From the NCBI RefSeq assembly GCF_039062465.1, contig NZ_JBCLNF010000006.1, positions 12,214 to 76,213 of the forward strand: DNA of 64,000 nt, written 5' to 3'. The position numbers were made by a program, and so were the translations under genes. Below, piece by piece: positions 35,829 through 43,564 of the stretch. The notes under the pieces were generated by a model, which saw nothing but the letters and a program-made list of their open reading frames with translations, was not told the DNA's origin and made no database searches. The stretch's first letter is position 1. Each line of letters starts with the position of its first letter. This DNA comes from Parolsenella sp958406235. Its GTDB lineage: Bacteria > Actinomycetota > Coriobacteriia > Coriobacteriales > Atopobiaceae.

Positions 35829-36392
35829 ATGACGGGGATACCCACTCTGCCGCAAGGCGGCCATAAGCGTGCCCATCATGGCTGTGACCACGTCTTTTTC
35901 ATCGGCTTTCTCGGCGCTGGCAAGACGACGGTCGCCCGTAACCTCGGCAACATGTTTCATCGTGACTTCGTCGACGTCGACCGCATGGTCGAGCGTGAGC
36001 TTCACGCGAGCGTCTCCCGCATCTTCGAGACGCGTGGCGAGGCGGCGTTCCGCGAGGCGGAGACCCGCTCGCTCGAGAGCCTTCGCGACAAGCGCAGCCT
36101 GCTTGTGAGCTGCGGCGGTGGCGTGATCGAATCCGAGGAGAACGCTCGCATCATGCGCGAGATGGGTAGCATCGTCTATCTAGACGGCACGCTCGAGGAC
36201 TCGCTCCGTCAGATCCGTAGGCCGGATAAGCGCCCGGACCTCGGTGACGCCGAGCATGCTCGCGCGCTCTACGCGCATCGCCGTCCGCTCTACGAGGCGG
36301 CGTGCGACTATCGCGTGGTTATTTCCGGAAAGACGTTCCAGGAGGTCGCCTACGAGGTGGGTGCCCTCCTTTGGGAGAAGGGACTCCTATGA
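35829..36392 (+). CDS. aroK: Shikimate kinase
   Basis: ATP-dependent 3-phosphorylation of shikimate in the chorismate pathway. 187 residues. P-loop FFIGFLGAGKTTVARNL, DVDRMVE (shikimate-binding Asp), RGEAAFREAE (Arg), SCGGGVI, and the lid region with RRPDKRPDL and RRPLYEAACDY: all substrate residues look intact. ATG at 35829 chosen for GGGAGG upstream; an earlier in-frame Met lacks such a site. Overlaps the next, DHQ-synthase-like gene by four bases (ATGA). Confidence 0.9.
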   Translation: MTGIPTLPQGGHKRAHHGCDHVFFIGFLGAGKTTVARNLGNMFHRDFVDVDRMVERELHASVSRIFETRGEAAFREAETRSLESLRDKRSLLVSCGGGVIESEENARIMREMGSIVYLDGTLEDSLRQIRRPDKRPDLGDAEHARALYAHRRPLYEAACDYRVVISGKTFQEVAYEVGALLWEKGLL

Positions 36393-37720
36393 GCGACCCT
36401 AAGAGTGACGAGTTGGAGACCGAGCCCGTCGTCGTGCCCATCCGCCGCCAGTCCATCGTACTGCGCTCTGGTGCCTGTGACATGCGCGTCGGTCCCGGCG
36501 TGGCAGACCAGCTCGGTCAGGCAACCAAGTCCGTCGCCGGCAAGCCCGGTCATACGCTCCTTGTCGCCGGCGACGACGTCTCTGGCGAGCTCGTGGAGCG
36601 CCTTCGACGCTCGCTCGTCGACGTGGGGTTCTCCGTCACCGTCCGCGAGGTCCCGTCTGGTCGCGAGAGCCGCAAGCTCGTCCACGCGATGCGCCTCTAT
36701 GACGAGTTCGCTGCCGCGGGCGTGACGCCCGATGACCCGGTTGTCGTCGTCGGCGACGCGGACGTCCTCTCGCTCGTCCTCTTCGCCGCCGCCACCTGGC
36801 AGACGGGCTCTCCCGTCGTCTCCGTGCCGACGACGCTCGATGGCATGGTCGACGCCCCGGTGACGCCCCGCGCCATCGACTCCGCCTCCATGCCCGAGTC
36901 CCTGCGCACGCGCGCCAACCTGCGCTTCTCGCTCTGTGACACCGACCTTCTCCCCGCGGCCGCGGACGACCCCACCACGCTCATGGCGTATGCCGTGCTC
37001 GTTGCCGGCGCCGTCGCGGCGGGGGAGAGCGCCTTCTCTGACCTCGCGGTTCGTGCGGATGGCATCGTCTCCGCGGACGCCGCCACGCTCGTTGACGAGA
37101 TCCTCGACATCACCAAGGCTCGCACGCGCGTCGCGAGCTCCACGGCGCTCGCCATGCGTCAGGGCATACTCTATGGCCTGTCCGTGGGGCGCGCCCTTGG
37201 CGCTTGTCTGGCGGAGCAGGACGACAAGGGCGGCCAGCTCGCCGTTGAGCGCGAGGTCTGCGAGGGCCGTCTGCTTGCCGAGGGCCTCCGCATCTCCGCA
37301 CGTCTCGCCGCGGCTCGCCAGACTCCTGACCAGGCGGTCGTTGACCTCGTCTTCGCGCAGGACGGCCTGCTCGAGAAGCTCGGCCTGCCGGAGGTCGCCT
37401 GCAACGTCGACCCGGAACGCCTGCTCGAGGCCCTGCGCGCGGACGAGTTCGCGCATTCCAATCGCTTCATGCCCGCGCTTCCCCTCGGTTTTGGCCGCGT
37501 GAGGCTCTGCTCCGTCGAGGACGAGACACTGCTCGCGCATCTCTCCGGCTGGTGCCGCGCTCGTAGGAAGCTCGCGCGAAGGCTCGCCAGGCAGGCCGAG
37601 GAGGCCGCTGCCGCCGAAACCTCCGCCCCGAGTGACGCCGTCGCTGGTGACGCTGCTGCCCCTGAGGCACCCGCCGCTGAGAACGCTGTCGCCCCGGCAG
37701 GTTCCTCCGCCGACAAATAG
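36389..37720 (+). CDS. 3-dehydroquinate synthase-like protein, catalytic metal ligands apparently lost
   Basis: 443 residues with overall AroB architecture: the NAD-domain strand VVVVGDADVLSLVLFAAATW, then VVSVPTTLDGMVDAPVTPRAID, aligning with the AroB block VPTTLLAQVDSSVGGKTGVN. Key residues differ. GGGVxGD is reduced to VGDADV, GGK becomes TPR, the block expected as GxAExxK lacks the metal Glu, and the GHxxGHAIE zinc-histidine block reads YGLSVGRALGA. About 45 Ala/Glu-rich residues form a C-terminal tail. Probably not an active DHQ synthase; it may be a repurposed paralogue. Translationally coupled to aroK. Confidence 0.7.
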   Translation: MSDPKSDELETEPVVVPIRRQSIVLRSGACDMRVGPGVADQLGQATKSVAGKPGHTLLVAGDDVSGELVERLRRSLVDVGFSVTVREVPSGRESRKLVHAMRLYDEFAAAGVTPDDPVVVVGDADVLSLVLFAAATWQTGSPVVSVPTTLDGMVDAPVTPRAIDSASMPESLRTRANLRFSLCDTDLLPAAADDPTTLMAYAVLVAGAVAAGESAFSDLAVRADGIVSADAATLVDEILDITKARTRVASSTALAMRQGILYGLSVGRALGACLAEQDDKGGQLAVEREVCEGRLLAEGLRISARLAAARQTPDQAVVDLVFAQDGLLEKLGLPEVACNVDPERLLEALRADEFAHSNRFMPALPLGFGRVRLCSVEDETLLAHLSGWCRARRKLARRLARQAEEAAAAETSAPSDAVAGDAAAPEAPAAENAVAPAGSSADK

Positions 37721-37730
37721 CAAAACTCGC

Positions 37731-37752
37731 GCGCCGTCTCCCGAGGCGGCGC
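37731..37752 (+). terminator. Hairpin after the DHQ-synthase-like gene
   Basis: GCGCCG/CGGCGC outer stem extended inward by CTC/GAG, 11 bases after the stop. There is no T-run (next bases GACGTCC), so termination is uncertain. Confidence 0.4.
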
Positions 37753-37796
37753 GACGTCCGTTCATACGTTTATAAAACCCGTGGAAAGGGATTCAC

Positions 37797-38921
37797 ATGG
37801 CAGATGAGAAGTCTTGCGCCAAGCGCGTCGCCCGCCTTCGCGAGCTCATGGAGGATCGTGGCTATGACGCCGTTGTCCTCCGCAACAACCCGGACCTCCG
37901 CTGGCTCACCGGTTGCGAGCGTACCTTCGATGACGAGACGGCCCACACCGTCGTGATCACCGCCGATCGCCAGATGCTCCACACCGACTCCCGCTACTAC
38001 ATCACCTTCTGCGAGCGTCTTGGGCCCGATACCGCTTGGGAGCTCGATGAGTCGCCGGTCACCGGCGAGCTCTGGGCCGCTGCCTGCGTCGTCGCCGCCC
38101 GCGCCCGCGTGGTCGCCGTTGAGGACACCTGCACGCTTGCTTTCTATGACGAGTTTAAGCACCAGCTCGCCGCTCACTCCGTTGCTCCTGCAACCCCGCG
38201 CCTGCACGGCGACCTCGTGAACATCCGCGCCGTCAAGGACGCCGAGGAGATCGATCTCATGCGCCAGGCGCAGAAGATCACCGACGATGCCTTCACGCAC
38301 ATCTGCGGCTACATCAAGCCCGGCATGACCGAGCAGGAGATCCGCGCCGAGCTCGAGAACTACATGCTCTCCAACGGTGCGAGCGCGCTTTCCTTCGGCT
38401 CGATTATTGCCTCCGGCCCCAACGGTGCCAACCCCCACGCCCAGCCGGGCCCCCGTCCCGTTCAGGAAGGCGACATGATCGTCATGGACTACGGCTGCTG
38501 CGTCGCCGACTACCACTCTGACATGACCCGCACGGTCTGCCTGGGCGAGCCCTCTGAGGAACAGCGTCACGTCTATGACGTCGTGCGCCGCGCCCACGAG
38601 GAGTGCGCTGCCATGGCGCGTGCCGGCGTCATCGGTAAGGACGTCTACGACCACTCCGTCAAGGTCATCTCTGACGCCGGCTATGGCGATTACTACAAGC
38701 ACGGCCTTGGCCACGGCGTTGGCGTGGAGATTCACGAGGAGCCGAACTTCAACCGTCGTAACCTCGAGCCGATTCCCGCGGGTGCCGTCATCACGATCGA
38801 GCCGGGTATCTATCTGCCGGGCAAGTTCGGCATCCGCCTCGAGGACTTCGGCGTGGTGACCGAGGACGGATATGAGCCGTTCACCGAATCGACCCATGAC
38901 CTCGTGGTCATTCCGTGCTAG
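37797..38921 (+). CDS. Xaa-Pro aminopeptidase/dipeptidase (M24 family)
   Basis: Cytoplasmic metallopeptidase cleaving Xaa-Pro bonds. 374 residues with an N-terminal creatinase-like domain and a C-terminal pita-bread domain. Five metal ligands are visible: MDYGCCVADYHSDMTRT (two Asp), HGLGHGVGVEIHEEP (His), ITIEPGIYLPG (Glu) and GIRLEDFG (Glu). GGAAAGGG precedes the ATG. In many Gram-positive genomes this gene lies directly before efp; here a PTS operon separates them. Confidence 0.92.
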   Translation: MADEKSCAKRVARLRELMEDRGYDAVVLRNNPDLRWLTGCERTFDDETAHTVVITADRQMLHTDSRYYITFCERLGPDTAWELDESPVTGELWAAACVVAARARVVAVEDTCTLAFYDEFKHQLAAHSVAPATPRLHGDLVNIRAVKDAEEIDLMRQAQKITDDAFTHICGYIKPGMTEQEIRAELENYMLSNGASALSFGSIIASGPNGANPHAQPGPRPVQEGDMIVMDYGCCVADYHSDMTRTVCLGEPSEEQRHVYDVVRRAHEECAAMARAGVIGKDVYDHSVKVISDAGYGDYYKHGLGHGVGVEIHEEPNFNRRNLEPIPAGAVITIEPGIYLPGKFGIRLEDFGVVTEDGYEPFTESTHDLVVIPC

Positions 38922-39006
38922 GAGACGCTCCCTGGGAGAGCCTCTGACCTGCGGAGAGCTGAGTTATTTCAGGCTTGTTAAACCTCGGACCCAGTGGAAC
39001 TATTCC

Positions 39007-39018
39007 GCAAACGGTTGC
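39007..39018. promoter_or_regulatory. Operator-like palindrome, LacI/CcpA type
   Basis: GCAAACGGTTGC has the central CG and AA-N-CG layout of LacI/GalR-family sites and is one base away from a catabolite-response-element core. It lies about 260 bases upstream of the PTS start. Low confidence without a matching regulator in the window. Confidence 0.3.
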
Positions 39019-39066
39019 TTAAATGACCTCACGCGAGTGAACATCACCTGACATATCAGGCTTATT

Positions 39067-39107
39067 CAGCCCGACTACCGATGATAAAGATGCTGGTAGT
39101 CGGGCTG
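39067..39107 (+). terminator. 13-bp perfect inverted repeat upstream of the PTS operon
   Basis: CAGCCCGACTACC and GGTAGTCGGGCTG flank a 15-nt loop. Followed by ATGCTATTTAAAAG. It could terminate the peptidase transcript or serve as an antiterminator-controlled structure for the PTS operon. Confidence 0.45.
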
Positions 39108-39268
39108 ATGCTATTTAAAAGAAACCCTTTATTATGAGCGAAATACCTTTCAAGGATATGGAGAAAGATAACGTAAGGCCAAACCCAATTATTCTCCATA
39201 GTTAAAGCTATAACCAATATGATTGTGTCTTGTCTCAAATGGACCACATATCTGCATGGGAGGTAGGA

Positions 39269-40258
39269 ATGGTAGGTATCGTCCTAGCAAGTCATGGCGA
39301 GCTAGCGGCAGGCGTGCGGCAGACGAGCTCCATGGTCTTTGGTGACCAGGAGAACGTTGTCGTCGTGAGCCTCGAGCCCTCCATGGGCCCTGATGACTTC
39401 AGGGCCAACCTCGAGAAGGCGGTCGCCACTCTCGAGAACCAGGAGCAGGTCCTGTTCCTGGTCGACCTTTGGGGAGGCACGCCGTTCAATCAGACGACCG
39501 CCTTCGCCAAGGGGCACGACACCTGGGCAATCGTGACGGGCCTCAGTCTGCCGATGGTCATCGAGGCCTTCTCGGCACGCTTCGATCCGTCTAAGACCGC
39601 CCACGAAATCGCGGCGCACATCGTTGGCGAGGCGCGCAAGGGCGTCCGCGTCCTGCCCGAGGAGCTCGAGCCCGCGCCCGAGGTCAAGGCGGCTCCTGTT
39701 GCCAAGGCCGGCGCCATCGCGCCGGGGACGGTGCTCGGCGACGGCAAGATCGACATCGCCGCCGTCCGCATCGACACGCGTCTGCTCCATGGTCAGGTGG
39801 CAACTGCCTGGACCAAGCAGATCACCCCGAACCGCATCATCGTGGTCTCCGATGGCGTCGCTCACGACGAGCTGCGCAAGACCATGATCGAGCAGGCGGC
39901 GCCTCCGGGAGTTCCGGCCAACGTCGTCCCCATCAGCAAGATGGTCGAGGTCGCCAAGGATCCGCGCTTCGGCGCCACCAAGGCGTTCCTGCTCTTCGAG
40001 ACCCCGCAGGACCTCCTCAGGTGCATCGAGGGCGGCGTTGACATCAAGAAGGTCAACATCGGCTCCATGGCGCACTCCGTGGGCAAGGTCGTGGTCACCA
40101 ACGCTATCGCCATGGGCGAGGATGACGTGAAGACCCTCGAGGAGCTCAAGGCCAAGGGTGTCGAGTTCGAGGCCCGCAAGGTTCCGTCTGACTCCTCTGA
40201 GGACATCGACGCAATGCTCAGGAAAGCCAAGGCCGAGCTGGCCGAACAGGCAAAGTAA
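39269..40258 (+). CDS. PTS mannose-family EIIAB component
   Basis: Cytoplasmic phosphotransferase subunit of a mannose/fructose/sorbose-class PTS. 329 residues. The EIIA domain begins MVGIVLASHGELAAG (phospho-His) with LFLVDLWGGTPFNQ. An Ala/Pro linker (about 130-155) follows, then the EIIB domain AAVRIDTRLLHGQVATAW (phospho-His) with KKVNIGSMAHSVGK. ATG at 39269 chosen because GGGAGGT precedes it and it gives the canonical N-terminus; an upstream TTG-initiated frame is not family-like. First gene of EIIAB-EIIC-EIID-DUF956. Confidence 0.94.
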   Translation: MVGIVLASHGELAAGVRQTSSMVFGDQENVVVVSLEPSMGPDDFRANLEKAVATLENQEQVLFLVDLWGGTPFNQTTAFAKGHDTWAIVTGLSLPMVIEAFSARFDPSKTAHEIAAHIVGEARKGVRVLPEELEPAPEVKAAPVAKAGAIAPGTVLGDGKIDIAAVRIDTRLLHGQVATAWTKQITPNRIIVVSDGVAHDELRKTMIEQAAPPGVPANVVPISKMVEVAKDPRFGATKAFLLFETPQDLLRCIEGGVDIKKVNIGSMAHSVGKVVVTNAIAMGEDDVKTLEELKAKGVEFEARKVPSDSSEDIDAMLRKAKAELAEQAK

Positions 40259-40273
40259 GGGAGGGTCTAACAC

Positions 40274-41089
40274 ATGTCTCCGATTACCATCGCGCTCGTC
40301 GCAATCGTTGCCCTGCTTGCAGGCATGGAGGGCATCCTCGACGAGTTCCAGTTCCATCAGCCGCTAGTCGCGTGCACGCTGATCGGCCTCGTCACGGGCC
40401 ACCTCCAGGAGGGCATCCTTCTTGGCGGTTCGCTCCAGATGATGGCTCTCGGCTGGGCGAACATCGGTGCCGCCGTCGCCCCTGACGCGGCTCTCGCCTC
40501 GGTCGCCTCTTCGATCATCATGGTGCTCGCCCTCAATGGCGGCAGCGTCGACTCCTCTACGGCCATCACGGCCGCCATCGCCGTGGCCGTGCCGCTGTCC
40601 GTCGCCGGCCTCTTCCTGACGATGATCTGCCGCACCATCGCGACCGCCATGGTCCACGGCATGGACGCGTGCGCCGAGAAGGGCGACTTCGCGGGCATCG
40701 AGCGCTGGCAGGTCGCCGGCATCCTCATGCAGGGCGTCCGCATCGCCATCCCCGCCGTCATGCTCTGCATCATTCCTGCCGAGGCCGTGACCAACGTCCT
40801 CAATGCCATGCCTGACTGGCTCTCCGGCGGCATGGCCGTCGGCGGCGGCATGGTCGCCTCCGTCGGCTACGCCATGGTCATCAACATGATGGCCACCAAG
40901 GAGACCTGGCCGTTCTTCATCCTCGGCTTCGTCCTCGCCGCCATTTCGCAGCTGACGCTCATCGCCCTCGGCCTCATCGGCATCTCGCTCGCCCTCATCT
41001 ACCTCGGCCTCAAGGACATGGCCAAGCAGGGCGGCGGTAACGGTGGGTCCGGCGACCCGCTCGGCGACATCCTGAACGACTACGAGTAG
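40274..41089 (+). CDS. PTS mannose-family EIIC component
   Basis: Membrane permease subunit, 271 residues, with about eight hydrophobic segments. The ManY-type blocks are EFQFHQPLVACTLIGLVTGHLQEGILLGGSLQMMALGWANIGAAVAPDAALAS and the C-terminal GLKDMAKQ. Starts 15 bases after EIIAB with GGGAGGG as ribosome site, and ends 18 bases before EIID. Strong preferred-codon bias suggests high expression. Confidence 0.94.
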   Translation: MSPITIALVAIVALLAGMEGILDEFQFHQPLVACTLIGLVTGHLQEGILLGGSLQMMALGWANIGAAVAPDAALASVASSIIMVLALNGGSVDSSTAITAAIAVAVPLSVAGLFLTMICRTIATAMVHGMDACAEKGDFAGIERWQVAGILMQGVRIAIPAVMLCIIPAEAVTNVLNAMPDWLSGGMAVGGGMVASVGYAMVINMMATKETWPFFILGFVLAAISQLTLIALGLIGISLALIYLGLKDMAKQGGGNGGSGDPLGDILNDYE

Positions 41090-41107
41090 GAAGGGGGAGT
41101 GATCACC

Positions 41108-42028
41108 ATGGCAGAGAACAAGGTTCAGCTTACTAAGTCCGATCGACAGAAGGTCTGCTTCCGTCACCAGTTCCTCCAGGGCTCGTGGAACTACGAGCGC
41201 ATGCAGAACGGCGGTTGGTGCTTCGCGATGATCCCCGCGATCAAGAAGCTCTACACCGACAAGGACGACCAGATCGCCGCCCTGAAGCGTCACCTCGAGT
41301 TCTACAACACGCACCCCTACGTGTCCGCGCCGGTCATCGGCGTCACGCTCGCCCTCGAGGAGGAGCGTGCCAACGGTGCCCCCATCGACGACGTCGCCAT
41401 CCAGGGCGTGAAGGTTGGCATGATGGGCCCGCTCGCCGGCGTCGGCGACCCGGCCTTCTGGTTCACCCTTCGCCCGATCCTCGGCGCCCTGGGCGCTTCC
41501 ATCGCGCTCTCCGGCAGCATCATGGGCCCGCTCCTGTTCTTCTTCGCGTGGAACATCATCCGCTATGCGTTCCTGTGGTACACGCAGGAGTTTGGCTACA
41601 AGGTGGGTTCCTCCATCGCCAAGGACCTCTCCGGCGGCCTCATGGGCAAGGTGACCGAGGGCGCCTCCATCCTTGGCATGTTCATCATCGGTTCGCTCGT
41701 TGAGCGCTGGGTCTCGATCTCCTTCACCCCGATCGTCTCCCAGATCACGCAGTCCGAGGGCGCCTACATCGACTGGGCGAGCCTGCCCGCCGGTTCTGAG
41801 GGCGTCAAGGAAGCGCTGACGGCGTACAGCTCGATCGGCGCCACCGCGCTCGACCCGGTCAAGACCACCACGCTCCAGGCAAACCTTGACCAGCTCATTC
41901 CTGGTCTCGCGGCCGTCGGCCTGACGCTTCTGGTCTGCAAGCTCCTCAAGAAGAAGGTCAGCCCGATCGTCATCATCCTCGCCCTGTTCGCCGTGGGCAT
42001 CGTGGGCCGTCTGCTCGGCTTCATGTAG
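41108..42028 (+). CDS. PTS mannose-family EIID component
   Basis: Membrane subunit partnering EIIC, about 306 residues. ManZ-type blocks: FRHQFLQGSWNYERMQNGGWCFAMIPAIKKLY, FYNTHPYVSAPVIGVTLALEEERANG, and KVGMMGPLAGVGDPAFWFTLRPI. ATG at 41108 (MAENK) fits the AAGGGGGAG site better than the GTG at 41099. A strong terminator follows before the DUF956 gene. Confidence 0.94.
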   Translation: MAENKVQLTKSDRQKVCFRHQFLQGSWNYERMQNGGWCFAMIPAIKKLYTDKDDQIAALKRHLEFYNTHPYVSAPVIGVTLALEEERANGAPIDDVAIQGVKVGMMGPLAGVGDPAFWFTLRPILGALGASIALSGSIMGPLLFFFAWNIIRYAFLWYTQEFGYKVGSSIAKDLSGGLMGKVTEGASILGMFIIGSLVERWVSISFTPIVSQITQSEGAYIDWASLPAGSEGVKEALTAYSSIGATALDPVKTTTLQANLDQLIPGLAAVGLTLLVCKLLKKKVSPIVIILALFAVGIVGRLLGFM

Positions 42029-42056
42029 GATATGAGACGCTCATAGCGTCCTAGCA

Positions 42057-42095
42057 GGCCGCACCCCTGGCGCTAGCTGGTGGGTGCGGCCTTTT
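42057..42095 (+). terminator. Terminator between EIID and the DUF956 gene
   Basis: Perfect 10-bp stem GGCCGCACCC/GGGTGCGGCC with a 15-nt loop, followed by TTTTC. Read-through would be needed for DUF956 to be co-expressed, so it may act as an attenuator setting a lower level of DUF956. Confidence 0.75.
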
Positions 42096-42119
42096 CGTCA
42101 AACGCCTAAGGAGACACGC

Positions 42120-42494
42120 ATGGTCCAGTCTCAGAACACGAAGGTCGACTACACGGAGAGGGCCTCGTCGCTTTCCGGGGTTGCCACCTATGGCGACGTT
42201 ATGGTTGGCGACCGCGCGTTCGAGTTTTACAACGAGCGTAACAAGGAGGATTTCATCCAGATCCCGTGGGATGAGGTCGACTACGTGGCCGCGGAGGTCC
42301 TGCCCGGGAAGAAGATCGCCCGATTCGCGATCTTTACCAAGGAAAACGGGCATTTTGACTTCTCGACGCGCGATAACAAGGCGACGCTGCGCGCCATGAG
42401 GGAGCATCTTCCAGAGGAGCTCCTGCAGAGGAGCCCGTCGCTCCTCGACGTTCTCAAGGCAGGCGTGCGGAGTTTGTCGCGTTTGGGCCGCTAG
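42120..42494 (+). CDS. DUF956 family protein (ManO-like)
   Basis: 124-residue cytoplasmic protein of the DUF956 family, nearly always encoded after mannose-class PTS genes and thought to modulate them (ManO in lactic acid bacteria). Core block ATYGDVMVGDRAFEFYNERNKEDFIQIPWDEVDYVAAEVLPGKKIARFAIFT. ATG at 42120 follows AAGGAGA. Separated from EIID by a terminator. Confidence 0.82.
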   Translation: MVQSQNTKVDYTERASSLSGVATYGDVMVGDRAFEFYNERNKEDFIQIPWDEVDYVAAEVLPGKKIARFAIFTKENGHFDFSTRDNKATLRAMREHLPEELLQRSPSLLDVLKAGVRSLSRLGR

Positions 42495-42528
42495 CCCGCG
42501 AGGTGATATAATCCATCAGTCGTATGCG
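42483..42528 (+). promoter_or_regulatory. efp promoter with GTATGCG element
   Basis: TTGGGC (42483-42488), an 18-bp spacer and TATAAT (42507-42512) make a good sigma-70-type promoter. GTATGCG (42522-42528) lies nine bases after the -10, as at murC and alaS. Confidence 0.65.
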
Positions 42529-42569
42529 TAACGGCCCGAGAGGGCAGCAATAAGAAAGTGAGTCGCCAG

Positions 42570-43136
42570 ATGCAGCAGATCAGCACCGCCGAGTTCAAGA
42601 ACGGCATGGGTCTCAAGATCAAGGACAAGATCTATACCCTCGTCGAGTTCCAGCACGTCAAGCCCGGTAAGGGTGGCGCCTTCGTTCGTTACAAGATCAA
42701 GGACCTCCGCTCCGGCCGCGTCATCGGCGACCAGACCTGCAACGCTGGCTCTAAGTTCGACTCCGTCATGCTCTCCACCAAGGAGATGCAGTACCTCTAC
42801 AACGACGGTGACAACTACTACTTCATGGACATGGAGACTTACGAGCAGATCCCCGTCCCCGCTGACTTTATCGGCGAGAACTCCAAGTGGCTCAAGGAGA
42901 ACGACACCTGCCAGCTGATGTACGCTGACGACGATCTTCTCACCGTCCAGCCGCCGATGTTCATCGAGGTCGAGATCACCAAGACCGACCCGGGCTTCAA
43001 GGGCGACACCGTCCAGGGCGGCGGCAAGCCGGCCACCGTCGAGACCGGCGCCGTCATCCAGGTCCCGATGTACCTCAACGAGGGCGAAGTCATCAAGGTC
43101 GACACTCGCGAGGGCAAGTTCGTCGCGCGCGTCTAG
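42570..43136 (+). CDS. efp: Elongation factor P
   Basis: Three-domain tRNA-mimic that relieves ribosome stalling at polyproline. About 188 residues. Starts MQQISTAEFKNGMGLKI. The modification loop reads EFQHVKPGKGGAF with the conserved Lys in KPGKG. C-terminal EF-P block VETGAVIQVPMYLNEGEVIKVDTREGKFVARV. The ATG at 42570 is preferred to a GTG at 42558, which has no ribosome site. No EpmA/EpmB-type modification gene is seen nearby. Confidence 0.95.
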   Translation: MQQISTAEFKNGMGLKIKDKIYTLVEFQHVKPGKGGAFVRYKIKDLRSGRVIGDQTCNAGSKFDSVMLSTKEMQYLYNDGDNYYFMDMETYEQIPVPADFIGENSKWLKENDTCQLMYADDDLLTVQPPMFIEVEITKTDPGFKGDTVQGGGKPATVETGAVIQVPMYLNEGEVIKVDTREGKFVARV

Positions 43137-43147
43137 CACAAACCCAC

Positions 43148-43169
43148 GGCCACGCCATCCGGCGTGGCC
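43148..43169 (+). terminator. Hairpin between efp and asp23
   Basis: Perfect 9-bp stem GGCCACGCC/GGCGTGGCC with a 4-nt loop, followed by TCACTTCC. Terminator-like or attenuating; no long T-run. Confidence 0.5.
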
Positions 43170-43196
43170 TCACTTCCCTCATGGAAAGGGGCAGGC

Positions 43197-43559
43197 ATGA
43201 GCAATGAGCTGAGAATCGCCGGCATGGGCGTGTCGAAGAACGTCATCTCCCAGATTGTGGGCACTGCCGCGGAGAAGGTCGAGGGTGTCGCTGCCATCTA
43301 TGGCCAGGACATCGCGCGCGGCCTCATCGCCATGCTCACGTCCAAGCCCCAGCCCACCACTAACGCCGTCGAGTGCTCGGTCGCCGATGACGACTCCCTC
43401 GTCATCACCGTGCGCCTCGCCGTGTTCTTCGGCTACCCGTTCACCAAGCTGGCCGCCGAGGTCCGTTCTGCCGTCGCCACCGCCGTTGACGCGCAGATTG
43501 GCGTCCGCGTCTCGAGCATCGACGTCTGCATCGACGAACTCATCTTCCCCAAGGAGTAG
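43197..43559 (+). CDS. Asp23/Gls24 family envelope stress protein
   Basis: 120-residue DUF322 protein. Typical strands: NELRIAGMGVSKNVISQIVGTAAEKVEGVAAI and LVITVRLAVFFGYPFTKLAAEVRSAVATAVDAQIGVRVSSIDVCIDELIF. Family members associate with the cell envelope and respond to alkaline or wall stress. ATG at 43197 follows GGAAAGGGG. In Gram-positive genomes it commonly lies between efp and nusB, as here. Confidence 0.88.
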   Translation: MSNELRIAGMGVSKNVISQIVGTAAEKVEGVAAIYGQDIARGLIAMLTSKPQPTTNAVECSVADDDSLVITVRLAVFFGYPFTKLAAEVRSAVATAVDAQIGVRVSSIDVCIDELIFPKE

Positions 43560-43564
43560 GTCCC

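Larger units (their letters stand above)
38922..39268. other. AT-rich intergenic leader between the peptidase gene and the PTS operon
   Basis: About 350 bases without a credible gene, clearly lower in GC than its surroundings from about 39000. It holds a LacI-type operator-like palindrome (39007-39018), a 13-bp perfect dyad (39067-39107) and a weak -10 candidate TATGAT (39218-39223). A 61-codon minus-strand frame has no family features and is not called. Confidence 0.7.

Noticed and set aside
39062..39247. Minus-strand 61-codon frame in the AT-rich PTS leader
   Set aside because: No ribosome site, no family features, and it overlaps the dyad and promoter region.
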